Part shown: positions 26,487 through 36,049 of the stretch, one piece after another | Numbering within the stretch: position 1 is the stretch's first letter | Layout: every line of letters begins with the position of its first letter | Source: Hyunsoonleella aquatilis | Lineage (GTDB): Bacteria; Bacteroidota; Bacteroidia; Flavobacteriales; Flavobacteriaceae | NCBI RefSeq assembly: GCF_014270105.1 | Contig: NZ_JACNMF010000001.1 | Location: 1,109,560-1,173,559, forward strand | Length of the DNA stretch: 64,000 nucleotides | Direction of reading: 5' to 3' | Notes under the pieces: generated by a model | Seen by the model: only the letters and a program-made list of their open reading frames with translations | What the model was told of the DNA's origin: nothing | Database searches by the model: none | Translations under genes and position numbers: made by a program

Positions 26487-27394
26487 TGCTCGCTATTGTC
26501 ATTCCATATTATAAACTTGTGTTTTTTCAAGAGACCTTAAATTCCCTTGCACAGCAAACGGATCAACGTTTTAAGGTGTATATTGGCGATGATGCCAGTC
26601 CTGAAAGCCCAAAGGCCTTACTGAAAACTTATGAGGGGAAATTTGATTTTCAGTACCATAAATTTGAGACAAATCTTGGTGGCAAATCTTTAACCAAACA
26701 ATGGGATAGGTGTATTGCTCTGACCAATGATGAACCTTGGATGATGATCCTTGGCGACGACGATGTGCTGGGTGAAAATGTAGTAGAACAGTTCTATAAA
26801 AATAAGGACGAAGTTGTCAGCCATGGAATCAACCTCATTCGCTATGCCTCCAAAAATATTAATGCTGAAGGGAAGGATTTATCCAAAGTTTATCAGCATC
26901 CAGAAATTGAAAAAACCACGGATTCCTACTTTAAACATTTTTCATGGGAGTCTCGAAGTTCTCTTTCGGAATATATTTTTCAAAGAAAAAGTTATCAGAA
27001 ACATGGCTTCACGGATTTTCCTTTGGCTTGGCATGCAGATGATAAAGCATGGTTGGATTTTACCGATTCGGGCAATGTATTTACTATCAACGATGGGGTA
27101 GTCAGTTTCAGGTTGTCGCCTGAAAATATTTCGGGGCAAAGAGATAATGAGGCTATTAAAAATAATTCTCGTAGATTATTCTTTAAAGACATAATAAGCG
27201 ACAAAAAGTATACATTTACGAATGCGCAAAAGAATGCTTTTCTGTTTGAATATGGCGTTTTGATAAAAGAGCAGGATCTAATGACTGCCGGCAATATCTG
27301 GTTGGTATTGCGGGGGTTTCTGAAAATGGGGCATTTTTACGACGGAATGCGATTTTTGAGGCGCATGTACAGAGGTAAATTTTTAGGGAAATAA
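26486..27394 (+). CDS. Glycosyltransferase family 2 (GTG start)
   Basis: A 302-residue GT2 enzyme beginning (M)LAIVIPYYKLVFFQETLNS. The nucleotide-binding region VYIGDDASPESPKALL and metal site MMILGDDDVLGENVV (about 88-102) are intact. The open frame extends 24 codons upstream to a TTG, but those codons lie inside the previous gene and encode no GT2 sequence; the GTG at 26486 overlaps the preceding TAG by one base and puts the protein at the normal family start. The C-terminal 50 residues are basic and aromatic. Confidence 0.87.
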   Translation: MLAIVIPYYKLVFFQETLNSLAQQTDQRFKVYIGDDASPESPKALLKTYEGKFDFQYHKFETNLGGKSLTKQWDRCIALTNDEPWMMILGDDDVLGENVVEQFYKNKDEVVSHGINLIRYASKNINAEGKDLSKVYQHPEIEKTTDSYFKHFSWESRSSLSEYIFQRKSYQKHGFTDFPLAWHADDKAWLDFTDSGNVFTINDGVVSFRLSPENISGQRDNEAIKNNSRRLFFKDIISDKKYTFTNAQKNAFLFEYGVLIKEQDLMTAGNIWLVLRGFLKMGHFYDGMRFLRRMYRGKFLGK

Positions 27395-27396
27395 GG

Positions 27397-28347
27397 ATGG
27401 ATTTTTCAGTGTCAGTCATCATACCGGCCTATAATTGCGAGCGTTTTATTGAAAAGGCAATTCGTTCAGCTTTGTCTCAGCCCGAAGTTTATGAGGTTCT
27501 TGTGATTAACGATGGTAGTACTGATCAAACCCTTTCGATTTCAAAAAAAATTGAAAAATCAAACCAAAAAGTCAAAATCTTATATCATAAAAATGGTGTT
27601 AATCGAGGAAGGTCGGCTAGTAGAAATTTAGGTGTTAAAAGGGCAACTGGAAATTTTATCGCCTTTCTGGATGCTGACGACTACTATTTGGAAGATAGAT
27701 TTTTATCAGACCAAAAATTGTTCCATTTGAATCCCGATGCAGATGGGGCTTACAATGCTGTTGGATTTTATTTTTACAGGGATGCTACTGAAGAAGAAAG
27801 GCGAACATTGACTTTGAACACTGTTACCCAAAAGATACCGCCCGATGTACTTTTTGAGGCTTTGATATCGGGTAAATACAGCCATTTTCATATCAATGGA
27901 CTGACAGTAAAGCGTTCGGTTTTTGATAGAACAGGCCTTTTTAACGAAGCTTTGGTTGTAGCGGAGGATACCGATATATTTTGGAAAATGGCGATGACCT
28001 CCAGATTGGAAACTGGAGTAATTGATAAAGCCTTGGCAATTAGGGGGGTGCATGAAGAGAATGTATTTGACCGAAAGGATATCTATAAAGGGTACACCAT
28101 AAAAATGTATGAATCCCTAATTTATTGGAGCGTAACTAATGGGATTTCACGAAAAAGAATAGATACCCTACTGAAATGGGTTTGGTTATTAAAGTATAAG
28201 GAGCACAGCAAATTGCTTGTTCATATAAAATACTGGGGCTTTTTATTTTTCAAAGATTTGAGGCTCTTGTTTTCTACTTTGAGCATCAAATATTTTCCTG
28301 TGGTTAGGCTTAGACAAAAACTTTTCCCATTTTTGTTTAAACCCTAA
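27397..28347 (+). CDS. Glycosyltransferase family 2
   Basis: A 316-residue GT-A enzyme with FSVSVIIPAYNCERFIEKAI, VLVINDGSTDQTLSI, RGRSASRNLGVKRATGNFIAF and the metal-binding LDADDYYLEDRF (about 87-98). The later VAEDTDIFWKMAM is the usual catalytic-base loop (ED/DxxFWxR type). It lies two bases after the preceding GT2 gene and is more canonical than its upstream neighbours. Specificity is unknown. Confidence 0.92.
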   Translation: MDFSVSVIIPAYNCERFIEKAIRSALSQPEVYEVLVINDGSTDQTLSISKKIEKSNQKVKILYHKNGVNRGRSASRNLGVKRATGNFIAFLDADDYYLEDRFLSDQKLFHLNPDADGAYNAVGFYFYRDATEEERRTLTLNTVTQKIPPDVLFEALISGKYSHFHINGLTVKRSVFDRTGLFNEALVVAEDTDIFWKMAMTSRLETGVIDKALAIRGVHEENVFDRKDIYKGYTIKMYESLIYWSVTNGISRKRIDTLLKWVWLLKYKEHSKLLVHIKYWGFLFFKDLRLLFSTLSIKYFPVVRLRQKLFPFLFKP

Positions 28348-28368
28348 GGTGTTAAATTAATTTACAAA

Positions 28369-29220
28369 ATGAATTCTGGTAATAATGTTACGGTGGTAAT
28401 ACCTTGTTTTAATGATGGCGAGTACATCATTGAAGCGGTAAATTCGGTACTTAATCAAACCTTAAAACCAGAAAAAATCATTATTGTGGATGACGGGTCA
28501 GATACCCATACCAAACATATTTTAGGAGGTATAAATGATGATAGTATTGAGGTAGTCTATCAAGATAACTCAGGAGTTTGCAAAGCTCGAAACGTTGCAA
28601 TTGATTTGGCAAAAACGGATTATATTCTCACCTTAGATGCAGATGACTACTTTGAGCCAACCTTTGTTGAGAAGGCTGTAGCTGTCTTAGGCCAAGATTC
28701 CAAAGTCGGTGTAGTGGGCTGTTTTTACAGAAGATTGGTAAACAGAAAAATTCAAAATGAAGTGGTAAAACCGTTGGGCGGAGGCGTCTCTAATTTCTTG
28801 GTTAAAAACAATGGATTGGGATGTTCTCTATTTCGAAAAAAATGTTGGGAAGCCGTTTCAGGTTACGATGAAAGTATGTTGAAGGGCTATGAAGACTGGG
28901 ATTTTTGGATATCCATTTTAAAGCAAGGTTGGCACATGCATATTATAGAAGAACCTCTTTTTTTGTACAGAAGGAGTGAATCTTCAAGGGATGGAAACGC
29001 ATTTTTAAACCATGATGTGGAATTGAGGGATTATCTTTTCAAAAAGCACAGACAGGTGTTTATGGATAATTTTGAGGCCTTTGCACGTCAAATCATCTAT
29101 TCAAATTCAAAATTGAAGCAGACCCAATTAAAAATTAAGAATTCAATAGACTACAGGCTTGGAAACTTGATTTTAAGGCCGTTTAGATTTGTGAAACGTA
29201 TGATTAAAAGCCAAAAATGA
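28369..29220 (+). CDS. Glycosyltransferase family 2 (tandem paralogue A)
   Basis: A 283-residue GT-A enzyme with VTVVIPCFNDGEYIIEAVNS, IIIVDDGSDTHTKHI, the metal site LTLDADDYFEPTF (about 84-96) and the catalytic-base loop LKGYEDWDFWISIL. It closely parallels the next gene (KNGFEDWEFWLSI, FLFKKHRQVF against IFKKHRDLY), so the pair arose by duplication and then diverged. The gap to the next gene is only seven bases, which favours co-translation. Confidence 0.92.
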   Translation: MNSGNNVTVVIPCFNDGEYIIEAVNSVLNQTLKPEKIIIVDDGSDTHTKHILGGINDDSIEVVYQDNSGVCKARNVAIDLAKTDYILTLDADDYFEPTFVEKAVAVLGQDSKVGVVGCFYRRLVNRKIQNEVVKPLGGGVSNFLVKNNGLGCSLFRKKCWEAVSGYDESMLKGYEDWDFWISILKQGWHMHIIEEPLFLYRRSESSRDGNAFLNHDVELRDYLFKKHRQVFMDNFEAFARQIIYSNSKLKQTQLKIKNSIDYRLGNLILRPFRFVKRMIKSQK

Positions 29221-29227
29221 ATTCCCT

Positions 29228-30067
29228 ATGAATAGCCTTGTCTCTATTATCGTACCTTGCTATAATCATGCGCATCTTTTGGGAGAGACCCTAGAGTCTG
29301 TTTTGAATCAAGAATACGCTAATTGGGAATGTATAATTGTAAACGACGGTAGCCCGGATAATACTGAAGAAATTGCTGGCAAATGGTGCAAAAAAGACAT
29401 CCGTTTCAAATACATTTCTCAGAGAAATGGAGGACTGTCAAGTGCCAGAAATACGGGTGTAAAAAGAAGCAATGGAGAGTATATTTTGCCTTTGGATGCT
29501 GATGATCTTTTGCATAAGGATTTTTTAAAAAAAACAATGTCAGTGTTGCAAACTGAAGATGCAGTTGGCATTGTGACTTGCAATAGCAAACATTTTACAG
29601 GAGATACCACCAATGTCATTAACGAATGGAGGCCTAAAGGCAATACGTATAAGTACTTGCTGTATCTGAATCAAATAGTTGCTACTTCGCTACTCAGAAA
29701 AACATGTTGGGAACAGGTTGGGGGCTATGATGAAAACATGAAAAATGGCTTTGAGGACTGGGAATTTTGGCTCTCGATAACAAAAAATGGTTGGAAATAT
29801 CAGGTTTTGGATGAGTTTCTTTTTTACTACAGAAGAGCAAAACAATCCATGGTAACGGATACGATAAACTATCATTTTGAAGATATTAAAGCATATATTT
29901 TTAAAAAACATAGAGATTTATATATTGAAGATTTTGAAAACTGTATGACCGTATTATTCCATGACCTGAAAGCCTATCGCACAAGTAATGTTAAATTAAA
30001 AACATCCTTAGAGTACAAAATTGGAAAACTTTTAACCAAACCGTTTTCTTTTCTTTTGAAAAAATAG
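29228..30067 (+). CDS. Glycosyltransferase family 2 (tandem paralogue B)
   Basis: A 279-residue paralogue of the previous gene, with VSIIVPCYNHAHLLGETLES, CIIVNDGSPDNTEEI, the metal site LPLDADDLLHKDF and the base loop KNGFEDWEFWLSITKNGW. The parallel layout of the C-terminal third (YYRR, YIFKKHRDLY, LEYKIGKLLTKPF) supports tandem duplication. The two may add successive similar residues, which is inference. Confidence 0.92.
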   Translation: MNSLVSIIVPCYNHAHLLGETLESVLNQEYANWECIIVNDGSPDNTEEIAGKWCKKDIRFKYISQRNGGLSSARNTGVKRSNGEYILPLDADDLLHKDFLKKTMSVLQTEDAVGIVTCNSKHFTGDTTNVINEWRPKGNTYKYLLYLNQIVATSLLRKTCWEQVGGYDENMKNGFEDWEFWLSITKNGWKYQVLDEFLFYYRRAKQSMVTDTINYHFEDIKAYIFKKHRDLYIEDFENCMTVLFHDLKAYRTSNVKLKTSLEYKIGKLLTKPFSFLLKK

Positions 30068-30079
30068 AGACATAACATT

Positions 30080-30859
30080 TTGATATCCGTAGTCATCAGA
30101 AATAAAAACCAAGAAAACGCCTTAGAGTTTTTACTAAAAAACCTTAAGGGGCGCTACGATGATGATATTGCGGAAATCATTGTTGTGGACAATCAATCAA
30201 CTGATGGCAGTCAAGACAAATCCGAAAAATATGGCGCGAGATTTGAAACCATAGCAAATTTCAGTTATGGAGGCAGTGCCAATTTTGCGGCAGAAAAGGC
30301 CAAGCATCCAATTGTGGTGATGTTTAGTGCGCATTCCTATCCAGTAAGCCATGACTTTTTTAAACTGATTAAGGAGAAATTTGAAGCCAATCCGAATTTG
30401 GCTGGGTTACGTTGCTTACACAACCCGAATGACTATCGAAATTACATCAATAATGTTTCGGCAAAAGAAGACCCGAACAAATCTGGCTTGATATTTTCAG
30501 GCTCGGCATTTAGGCGGTCAGTTTGGGCAAAACATCAATTTAGGAATGATGTTGCTACTTTTGAGGATAAGGAATGGACCGTTCGAATGTTAAAGGAAGG
30601 CTATGATATTGAATTGGTTCCAGCCATATTCTGCTACCATATTTCCCGATCCAAAGGACAGTTGTTTTTTAGGTTCAAAAGAGATCTGATTGGCAATTAC
30701 CAATTGTGGCATCAAGATGTGTCTTTTTGGAGTGCTTCCAAAGGTTTTTTGATGTCTTTGATCAGGCTTTTAAAAAGCTTTTTTGTGGATCTTTGGTATA
30801 TTATATTGAGATATTTACACACTATAAAGTTCCTTTTCAATAAACCTAATAAGTTTTAA
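30080..30859 (+). CDS. Glycosyltransferase family 2 with atypical metal site (TTG start)
   Basis: A 259-residue GT-A protein starting (M)ISVVIRNKNQENALEFLL from a TTG at 30080; no ATG lies nearby. IIVVDNQSTDGSQDKSE is a normal GT2 block, but the position of the DxD metal motif reads VMFSAHSYPVSHDFF, with no paired acidic residues. FEDKEWTVRML serves as the catalytic-base loop. This pattern occurs in a rhamnosyltransferase-like branch of GT2. The C-terminal 50 residues are hydrophobic and aromatic and may associate with the membrane. Whether the enzyme is active despite the missing DxD is open. Confidence 0.8.
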   Translation: MISVVIRNKNQENALEFLLKNLKGRYDDDIAEIIVVDNQSTDGSQDKSEKYGARFETIANFSYGGSANFAAEKAKHPIVVMFSAHSYPVSHDFFKLIKEKFEANPNLAGLRCLHNPNDYRNYINNVSAKEDPNKSGLIFSGSAFRRSVWAKHQFRNDVATFEDKEWTVRMLKEGYDIELVPAIFCYHISRSKGQLFFRFKRDLIGNYQLWHQDVSFWSASKGFLMSLIRLLKSFFVDLWYIILRYLHTIKFLFNKPNKF

Positions 30860-30876
30860 GCATATAAACCCAAAGC

Positions 30877-31935
30877 ATGAACCGGAACAATAACTTTGAT
30901 TTTCTAAGATTTTTGTTCGCAATTTTTGTCGTGCTTTCCCATTCCTATCCTTTGTCGGGTAGCAGTGAAACTTACCAGTGGATTTACCAAATCACCAATG
31001 GTCAAATTGTATTGGCCCGGATAGGCTTGGGCGGCTTTTTTATAATTAGTGGCTTCTTTATTTTTAAAAGTTTGAAACGGAGTAAATCGCTGGGCATTTA
31101 CTTTTGGAAGCGTTTTTTAAGACTGTTTCCGGCACTTTTCGTAGTGCTTTTATTGACCGTTTTACTACTGCCCTTTGTGTATGAGAGTGGTGTGCCCCTG
31201 TATAAAAACCCAGAGGTGTACACCTACCTGCCAAACAATTTGTCGTTGTATGGATTTCAGTCAATAATTCAAGGTGTGTTTGACAATAACCCATACCATT
31301 CCATTAATGGTTCGTTATGGACAATTCGATATGAGTTTTCACTTTATGTGGCTCTGTCATTACTCTTTTTTGTCAAAAACAATTACAAATTAGTGCGGGG
31401 TGTATTGTTCCTTACCTTGGTATTACTATTGGTGATTTACAATTTTTTCTTGGGACGGTTTGCAGGTTCCTCTATATTTGGGATGCTGGGCTATGAAATT
31501 TTGGATCTGGGAACCTTTTTTGTATGTGGGAGTGTTTTGGCGGCCTTCAATTTTGAAAGAGTTAAAAGCCCGTTGTTGCTTGTTTTGTCTGTTTTAACAC
31601 TAATTGGTGCATTACATTTTGAAGTGTATCATTCCGTTAAGCACATACTGCTGCCTGTTGTAATTTTGGTGCTAGGGCAAATTCCGCTTCCATTTTTTAG
31701 TACTTTTGGGAAAATAGGAGATATGTCCTATGGTATTTATATTTTTAGTTTCCCAGTGCAACAAACATTGGTTTACTTTTTCAAGCTTGGCACCTATGAA
31801 CTCATGTTTTGGTCGGTAATAATCTCAATTGTTTTGGGGTTTTGTTCTTGGCATTTAATTGAGAAAAAAGCGCTGAGTTACAAAAATGTTTCAATTTCTA
31901 AATTTAAGATAGGATTGAAGAAAAGATTAACTTAA
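30877..31935 (+). CDS. Membrane acyltransferase family 3 (OafA-like)
   Basis: A 352-residue integral membrane protein with about ten hydrophobic segments that fits the acyltransferase 3 family, whose members O-acylate surface sugars. The diagnostic N-terminal block is NNFDFLRFLFAIFVVLSHSY, with the family His near residue 22, followed by GGFFIISGFFIF. The loop PYHSINGSLWTIRYEFSLY also matches the family. There is no C-terminal SGNH domain, so it is the short form. It probably adds acetyl or another acyl group to the exported glycan; the group is inference. Confidence 0.9.
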   Translation: MNRNNNFDFLRFLFAIFVVLSHSYPLSGSSETYQWIYQITNGQIVLARIGLGGFFIISGFFIFKSLKRSKSLGIYFWKRFLRLFPALFVVLLLTVLLLPFVYESGVPLYKNPEVYTYLPNNLSLYGFQSIIQGVFDNNPYHSINGSLWTIRYEFSLYVALSLLFFVKNNYKLVRGVLFLTLVLLLVIYNFFLGRFAGSSIFGMLGYEILDLGTFFVCGSVLAAFNFERVKSPLLLVLSVLTLIGALHFEVYHSVKHILLPVVILVLGQIPLPFFSTFGKIGDMSYGIYIFSFPVQQTLVYFFKLGTYELMFWSVIISIVLGFCSWHLIEKKALSYKNVSISKFKIGLKKRLT

Positions 31936-31952
31936 AAACAGTCAGTAGTTTA

Positions 31953-32624
31953 ATGAATATAAAACAGATTATAAAACGTGTTCTAAGGAAAAAAAAGAAA
32001 TCTCCCGCCTATTTTAAGGTGAAAAATTACGACAAATTTGATGATTTTTGGGTACAAAAGGTAGAAGTAGAAGATGTCGAGGATAGACTGGATTTTTTTC
32101 TTAAACTGTGCAAAGGAAAAAATGTGTTGCATTTTGGTTGCACGGACTGGCCCATATTTAGGCCGGAAAAGAATCTGCATATTCAGTTATCAGAAGTAAC
32201 CGCTAAACTGCATGGTTTTGATATTGATCTGGAGGGCATTGAAAATTTAAAGCAATATGTAGATCAGGAATACTTCTCAAAGTTTTCCGAAATACCCGAT
32301 TTTAATTATGATGTCTGTTTGATCCCAGAAACCATTGAGCATGTGGATAATGTAAAGGATTTTTTGGCCAACTTATCCGCTGTAAAAGCCGATAAATTTC
32401 TAATTACTGCACCAAATTGTTTTACCCCAATTCATTTGGATAGAAACTATCGGGGGAAGGATTATTTTATTGAAGTGGTGCACCCAGACCACAATTGCTG
32501 GTATAGCCCTTATACCCTTAAGAATCAAATTCAAAAGTACTCCGATCTTAAGGTTGAGAAGACGTACTTGTTTAATAACGGAATGATGATTTGTTGTGAG
32601 GCGGTAAGGAATGAAGTCTCATAG
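31953..32624 (+). CDS. Class I SAM-dependent methyltransferase-like protein
   Basis: A 223-residue protein with a reduced Rossmann-type SAM site: GKNVLHFGCTDWPIF (about 49-63) matches motif I, and DVCLIPETIEHVDNVKDFL fits motif II/III with the E-H-V signature seen in glycan methyltransferases. The N-terminal 25 residues are lysine-rich. TAPNCFTPIHLDRNYRGKDY and VVHPDHNCWYSPYTL lie where the substrate loop would be. It may methylate a sugar of the chain. The assignment is moderate because motif I is atypical. Confidence 0.75.
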   Translation: MNIKQIIKRVLRKKKKSPAYFKVKNYDKFDDFWVQKVEVEDVEDRLDFFLKLCKGKNVLHFGCTDWPIFRPEKNLHIQLSEVTAKLHGFDIDLEGIENLKQYVDQEYFSKFSEIPDFNYDVCLIPETIEHVDNVKDFLANLSAVKADKFLITAPNCFTPIHLDRNYRGKDYFIEVVHPDHNCWYSPYTLKNQIQKYSDLKVEKTYLFNNGMMICCEAVRNEVS

Positions 32625-32627
32625 GCT

Positions 32628-33824
32628 ATGCTGAAAAGAAGGATAAAAAAGTCCATTAAATCATTACAGGCCGTTTATAATTTTTTGCTGTTTAGACTTT
32701 TCGAAGCATCTAAAATCCGAAGGTCGGACTTACTCTTTATTCTGCCCTATTTTCAAACGGGAGGAGCGGAACGCGTGCACCTTAATATCATTAAAAGCTT
32801 GCAGGACAAAAGTATTTGTATCTTATTTACCCATAATTCCGCAACTGAAAATTTCAAAAATGAGTTTTCGAATTTGGCCAAAATTATCGAAGTGAATACA
32901 ATTCTCACCAAAAACAATAGCTATATAAATCAGTCCCTCAAAAAGGTAATTTGTAAATCGATAAACCAAAGCCGCTCAATAATATCTGTTTTCGGGAGCA
33001 ATACTAATTTCTTTTATGAAGTGCTTCCTGATATCAAAAAGAGCATCAACAAATTGGATTTGATACATGCCATTTCTGGAGAAAACCCAACCATAGTGCA
33101 GCACTATTTGGATTCAAGCGAAGATATCACCCATAGAATCGTAATCAATAAAAAGGCTTTTGATGACGTATCGCATATCTATAAATCCAACAGTTTTTCG
33201 GAGGAATTAAAGGGTAAAATTAAAATTATTGAAAATGCCATTCCGATTGATTTAAATGATACACTGGCCGAAAGGGACGTGATCAGAATTGGTTTTGTTG
33301 GTAGATGGTCTAAAGAAAAGCGCCCAGAAATTTTTCTTAAGATAGCATCGGAGATCAAAAAAATAAAACCTGAGGTGGAATTCGAAATGGTAGGCATTGG
33401 AATGAAAAGTAATGTTTCTGAAATTAACAGGAGCGGTGCCCAATTTCTAGGTGAAATTACGGATGCAAAAAGGTTGGATGCCTTTTATAAATCCCTGACG
33501 TTTATTTTGACAACTTCTTCTAGGGAAGGTTTTCCTATGGTCATCCCAGAAGCTATGGCACACGGGGTGATACCTATTTCAACTAATGTTGGTGGGATTA
33601 ACGAACATTTGATTAGTTTTGAAAATGGGGTGCTCATCGATAACTATAAGGATGAAAATGAAATCGTAACAAAATTTATAGATACTATTGATAAATTGAT
33701 TAATGATAAAGGATTAAAAACTAAAATTGCAAAGAATGCTTTTAGCTATTCAAGAAAGCACTTTAATATTAGTAAGTTCAACCAGAAGTATAGAAACTTA
33801 GTTTTGGGCAACAAAGGGAACTGA
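32628..33824 (+). CDS. Glycosyltransferase family 4 (GT-B)
   Basis: A 398-residue retaining GT-B enzyme. LLFILPYFQTGGAERVHLNI is the N-terminal acceptor block (GGAER is typical of GT4 glycan enzymes), IRIGFVGRWSKEKRPEIFLK opens the donor domain and SREGFPMVIPEAMAHGVIP carries the nucleotide-sugar-binding E-x7-E region. The first 35 residues are rich in lysine and aromatic residues. The stop overlaps the next start as TGATG. Confidence 0.9.
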   Translation: MLKRRIKKSIKSLQAVYNFLLFRLFEASKIRRSDLLFILPYFQTGGAERVHLNIIKSLQDKSICILFTHNSATENFKNEFSNLAKIIEVNTILTKNNSYINQSLKKVICKSINQSRSIISVFGSNTNFFYEVLPDIKKSINKLDLIHAISGENPTIVQHYLDSSEDITHRIVINKKAFDDVSHIYKSNSFSEELKGKIKIIENAIPIDLNDTLAERDVIRIGFVGRWSKEKRPEIFLKIASEIKKIKPEVEFEMVGIGMKSNVSEINRSGAQFLGEITDAKRLDAFYKSLTFILTTSSREGFPMVIPEAMAHGVIPISTNVGGINEHLISFENGVLIDNYKDENEIVTKFIDTIDKLINDKGLKTKIAKNAFSYSRKHFNISKFNQKYRNLVLGNKGN

Positions 33825-34891
33825 TGATAACAATTGTACTGACTAACCGAAATAGAAGTTTAAGCTTGATAACCAACTGCTTCGCCTCGTTGCGAAGACA
33901 GAATAATCAAAATTTTAAATGTACTGTTGTGGATTATGGTTCAAATCCGCAAAATCAGAAACTACTTCAATCTGAGATCAACAAACATGTAAATTTCGAA
34001 TTAATTTTATGTAGTACCCAAAAGCAATTGTGGTGTAAATCCAGGGCTATAAATCTAGCATTAAAGCAGTGCGATACCACTCATTTTTTCGCAGGGGACA
34101 TTGATATGATATATCATCCGCATTTTATTGAAGAACTTCACATACTTAAGGATAAACATAAAGTGGTTTATTTCCAAGTGGGGTTTTTAAGCGAAAATGA
34201 GTCAAATACTGATAAGGATTTTGAGGATTATCAAATTGCCTTCCCCTCTAATGAAGAGGCCACGGGCATGACTTTATACAAAACTGAGATTTTAAAATCA
34301 ATAAATGGTTACGACGAATTTTATCATGGTTGGGGTGCAGAGGATACGGATGTACACGTAAGGTTGAAAAATGCCAATGTTGAGGTGGCTTATTTTGATA
34401 GGGATATTTTAATGCTTCATCAGTGGCACCCCAAAGTATATAGGGGTAAAGATAGCCTTGAACCATTTCACTTTAAGCTAGAAAGCATCAATCATAAATA
34501 TTTGGAATTTACAAGGCAAACCAAAAAAGTTGTTGCCAATACTAATTTTGAATGGGGGCATTACAGCGCATCAGATTATTCAGTTTTGGAAGCGCCACAA
34601 CAGGAGTTTTTGGTTACTAATGAGCTTGCCGACGTCAAAGGATTTATCCATAGCGTATTGTTGGACCATGCGGATCAAGTAATTAGTGTTAAAATAAGGG
34701 AACATTCCGAGTATAATTCCTTAAAACAAACCGCAAAAAAGCTGTTGAATAAAAAAGCTAAGGAGTTTTTATCTTTAGAAGAAGTGAACGACTTGCTTTT
34801 GGAAACCATTATTGCAGACAAAAGAAATGCAGCATATAGCTACCGTTACAGCGTTCAAAAAAATGAAATAGCGCTAGTCATCAAACTCTAA
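33824..34891 (+). CDS. Glycosyltransferase family 2 with galactosyltransferase-like C-terminal region
   Basis: A 355-residue GT-A enzyme. ITIVLTNRNRSLSLITNCFA opens the domain, the metal site is HFFAGDIDMIYHPHF (about 88-102), and YHGWGAEDTDVHVRLKNA (about 170-187) is the GWGxED motif of the galactosyltransferase 7C region found in chondroitin-type polymerases and beta-1,4-galactosyltransferases. The final 120 residues (from about 235) have no recognised domain. Transfer of Gal or GalNAc is plausible but not shown. Confidence 0.87.
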   Translation: MITIVLTNRNRSLSLITNCFASLRRQNNQNFKCTVVDYGSNPQNQKLLQSEINKHVNFELILCSTQKQLWCKSRAINLALKQCDTTHFFAGDIDMIYHPHFIEELHILKDKHKVVYFQVGFLSENESNTDKDFEDYQIAFPSNEEATGMTLYKTEILKSINGYDEFYHGWGAEDTDVHVRLKNANVEVAYFDRDILMLHQWHPKVYRGKDSLEPFHFKLESINHKYLEFTRQTKKVVANTNFEWGHYSASDYSVLEAPQQEFLVTNELADVKGFIHSVLLDHADQVISVKIREHSEYNSLKQTAKKLLNKKAKEFLSLEEVNDLLLETIIADKRNAAYSYRYSVQKNEIALVIKL

Positions 34892-34903
34892 CCTATTGCA
34901 CTA

Positions 34904-36049
34904 ATGAAAATTTTAATGGTATCCATGAATTCCATCCACTTTGAACGCTGGACCAATCAGCTCAGGGATGCGGGCCATGAGGTGCATTGGTTCAATATTA
35001 GGGATGGTAGCTATTCAGAAAATTTGTCTTGGGTAAAGCAAATTATCGGTTGGAAATACAAGTATCCCAAACTTAAGGGAAGAGTGTTCATAAAAAGAAG
35101 ATTGCCCAAATTGTATAAAAAACTTGGTTTTATATTTGAAAACAGTACCGAAAAAGCATTTGAAAGCGCGGTACTGAAGATTCGCCCGGATGTAGTGCAC
35201 AGTTTTGCTCTCTACGTATCCTGTTCCCCAATTTTGAAAGTGATGAACAAATACCCGGAAATAAAATGGATATACTCTGCTTGGGGTAGCGATCTGTTCT
35301 ATTTTCAACATAAATCGTCGTATCTCAGAGATATAAAAAATGTGCTACCAAGGGTTAATTATCTGTTTGCGGATTGCAAAAGAGATGTTGCACTGGCACA
35401 AAACTTTGGTTTTAAAGGAAGGGTTTTAGGAGTTTATCCGGGTGGTGGAGGGTACCCCAATGAAAGGTATGAGCCTTATGTCCTGCCTCCTTCCCAAAGA
35501 AATCTGATACTTATTAAAGGTTATCAAGGGCGTTCGGGGAGGGCCATTCCCGTACTAAAGGCGATTGCTAAGCTGAATTCCGAGTTAAAGCCATATCAAT
35601 TGGCTATTTTTGGAGTAGATGAGGAGGTTGAAAATTTTATTGAGCGTGAAGATGGGCTTCGTAGTTTGGATTTACGCATCTATAAAAAATCTGAGTTTTT
35701 AAACCATTTTGAACTTATGAAACTAATGGGGCAAGCATTGATTTATATAGGAAATAGCAATTCTGATGGTATGCCAAATACATTGCTCGAGGCCATAATT
35801 ATGGGGGCTTTCCCGATCCAATCCAATCCTGGTGGTGCTACAGCTGAGGTCATAAATCATGGCAGAAATGGGCTCCTGATTCAGGATTGTGAAGATGATA
35901 ATCAAATTTCCAAATTGATAAAAATAGCAGTTTCAGACAAAAAACTTGTGGAAACGGCCTTTAAAGCTAATCAACAAATGAAAGACGTTTTTGAAAGATC
36001 AAAAATTGCAAATGCCGTTATTTCAAAATATAATTCCATTCGTCAATGA
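34904..36049 (+). CDS. Glycosyltransferase family 4 (GT-B)
   Basis: A 381-residue GT-B enzyme with ILMVSMNSIHFERWTNQLRD at the N terminus, IYSAWGSDLFYFQ in the acceptor domain, RNLILIKGYQGRSGRAIPVL at the start of the donor domain and NSDGMPNTLLEAIIMGAFP as the donor-binding block. It is followed by a 72-base gap, one of only three gaps longer than 40 bases in the whole locus, so a transcript boundary or a regulatory site could lie there. Confidence 0.88.
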   Translation: MKILMVSMNSIHFERWTNQLRDAGHEVHWFNIRDGSYSENLSWVKQIIGWKYKYPKLKGRVFIKRRLPKLYKKLGFIFENSTEKAFESAVLKIRPDVVHSFALYVSCSPILKVMNKYPEIKWIYSAWGSDLFYFQHKSSYLRDIKNVLPRVNYLFADCKRDVALAQNFGFKGRVLGVYPGGGGYPNERYEPYVLPPSQRNLILIKGYQGRSGRAIPVLKAIAKLNSELKPYQLAIFGVDEEVENFIEREDGLRSLDLRIYKKSEFLNHFELMKLMGQALIYIGNSNSDGMPNTLLEAIIMGAFPIQSNPGGATAEVINHGRNGLLIQDCEDDNQISKLIKIAVSDKKLVETAFKANQQMKDVFERSKIANAVISKYNSIRQ

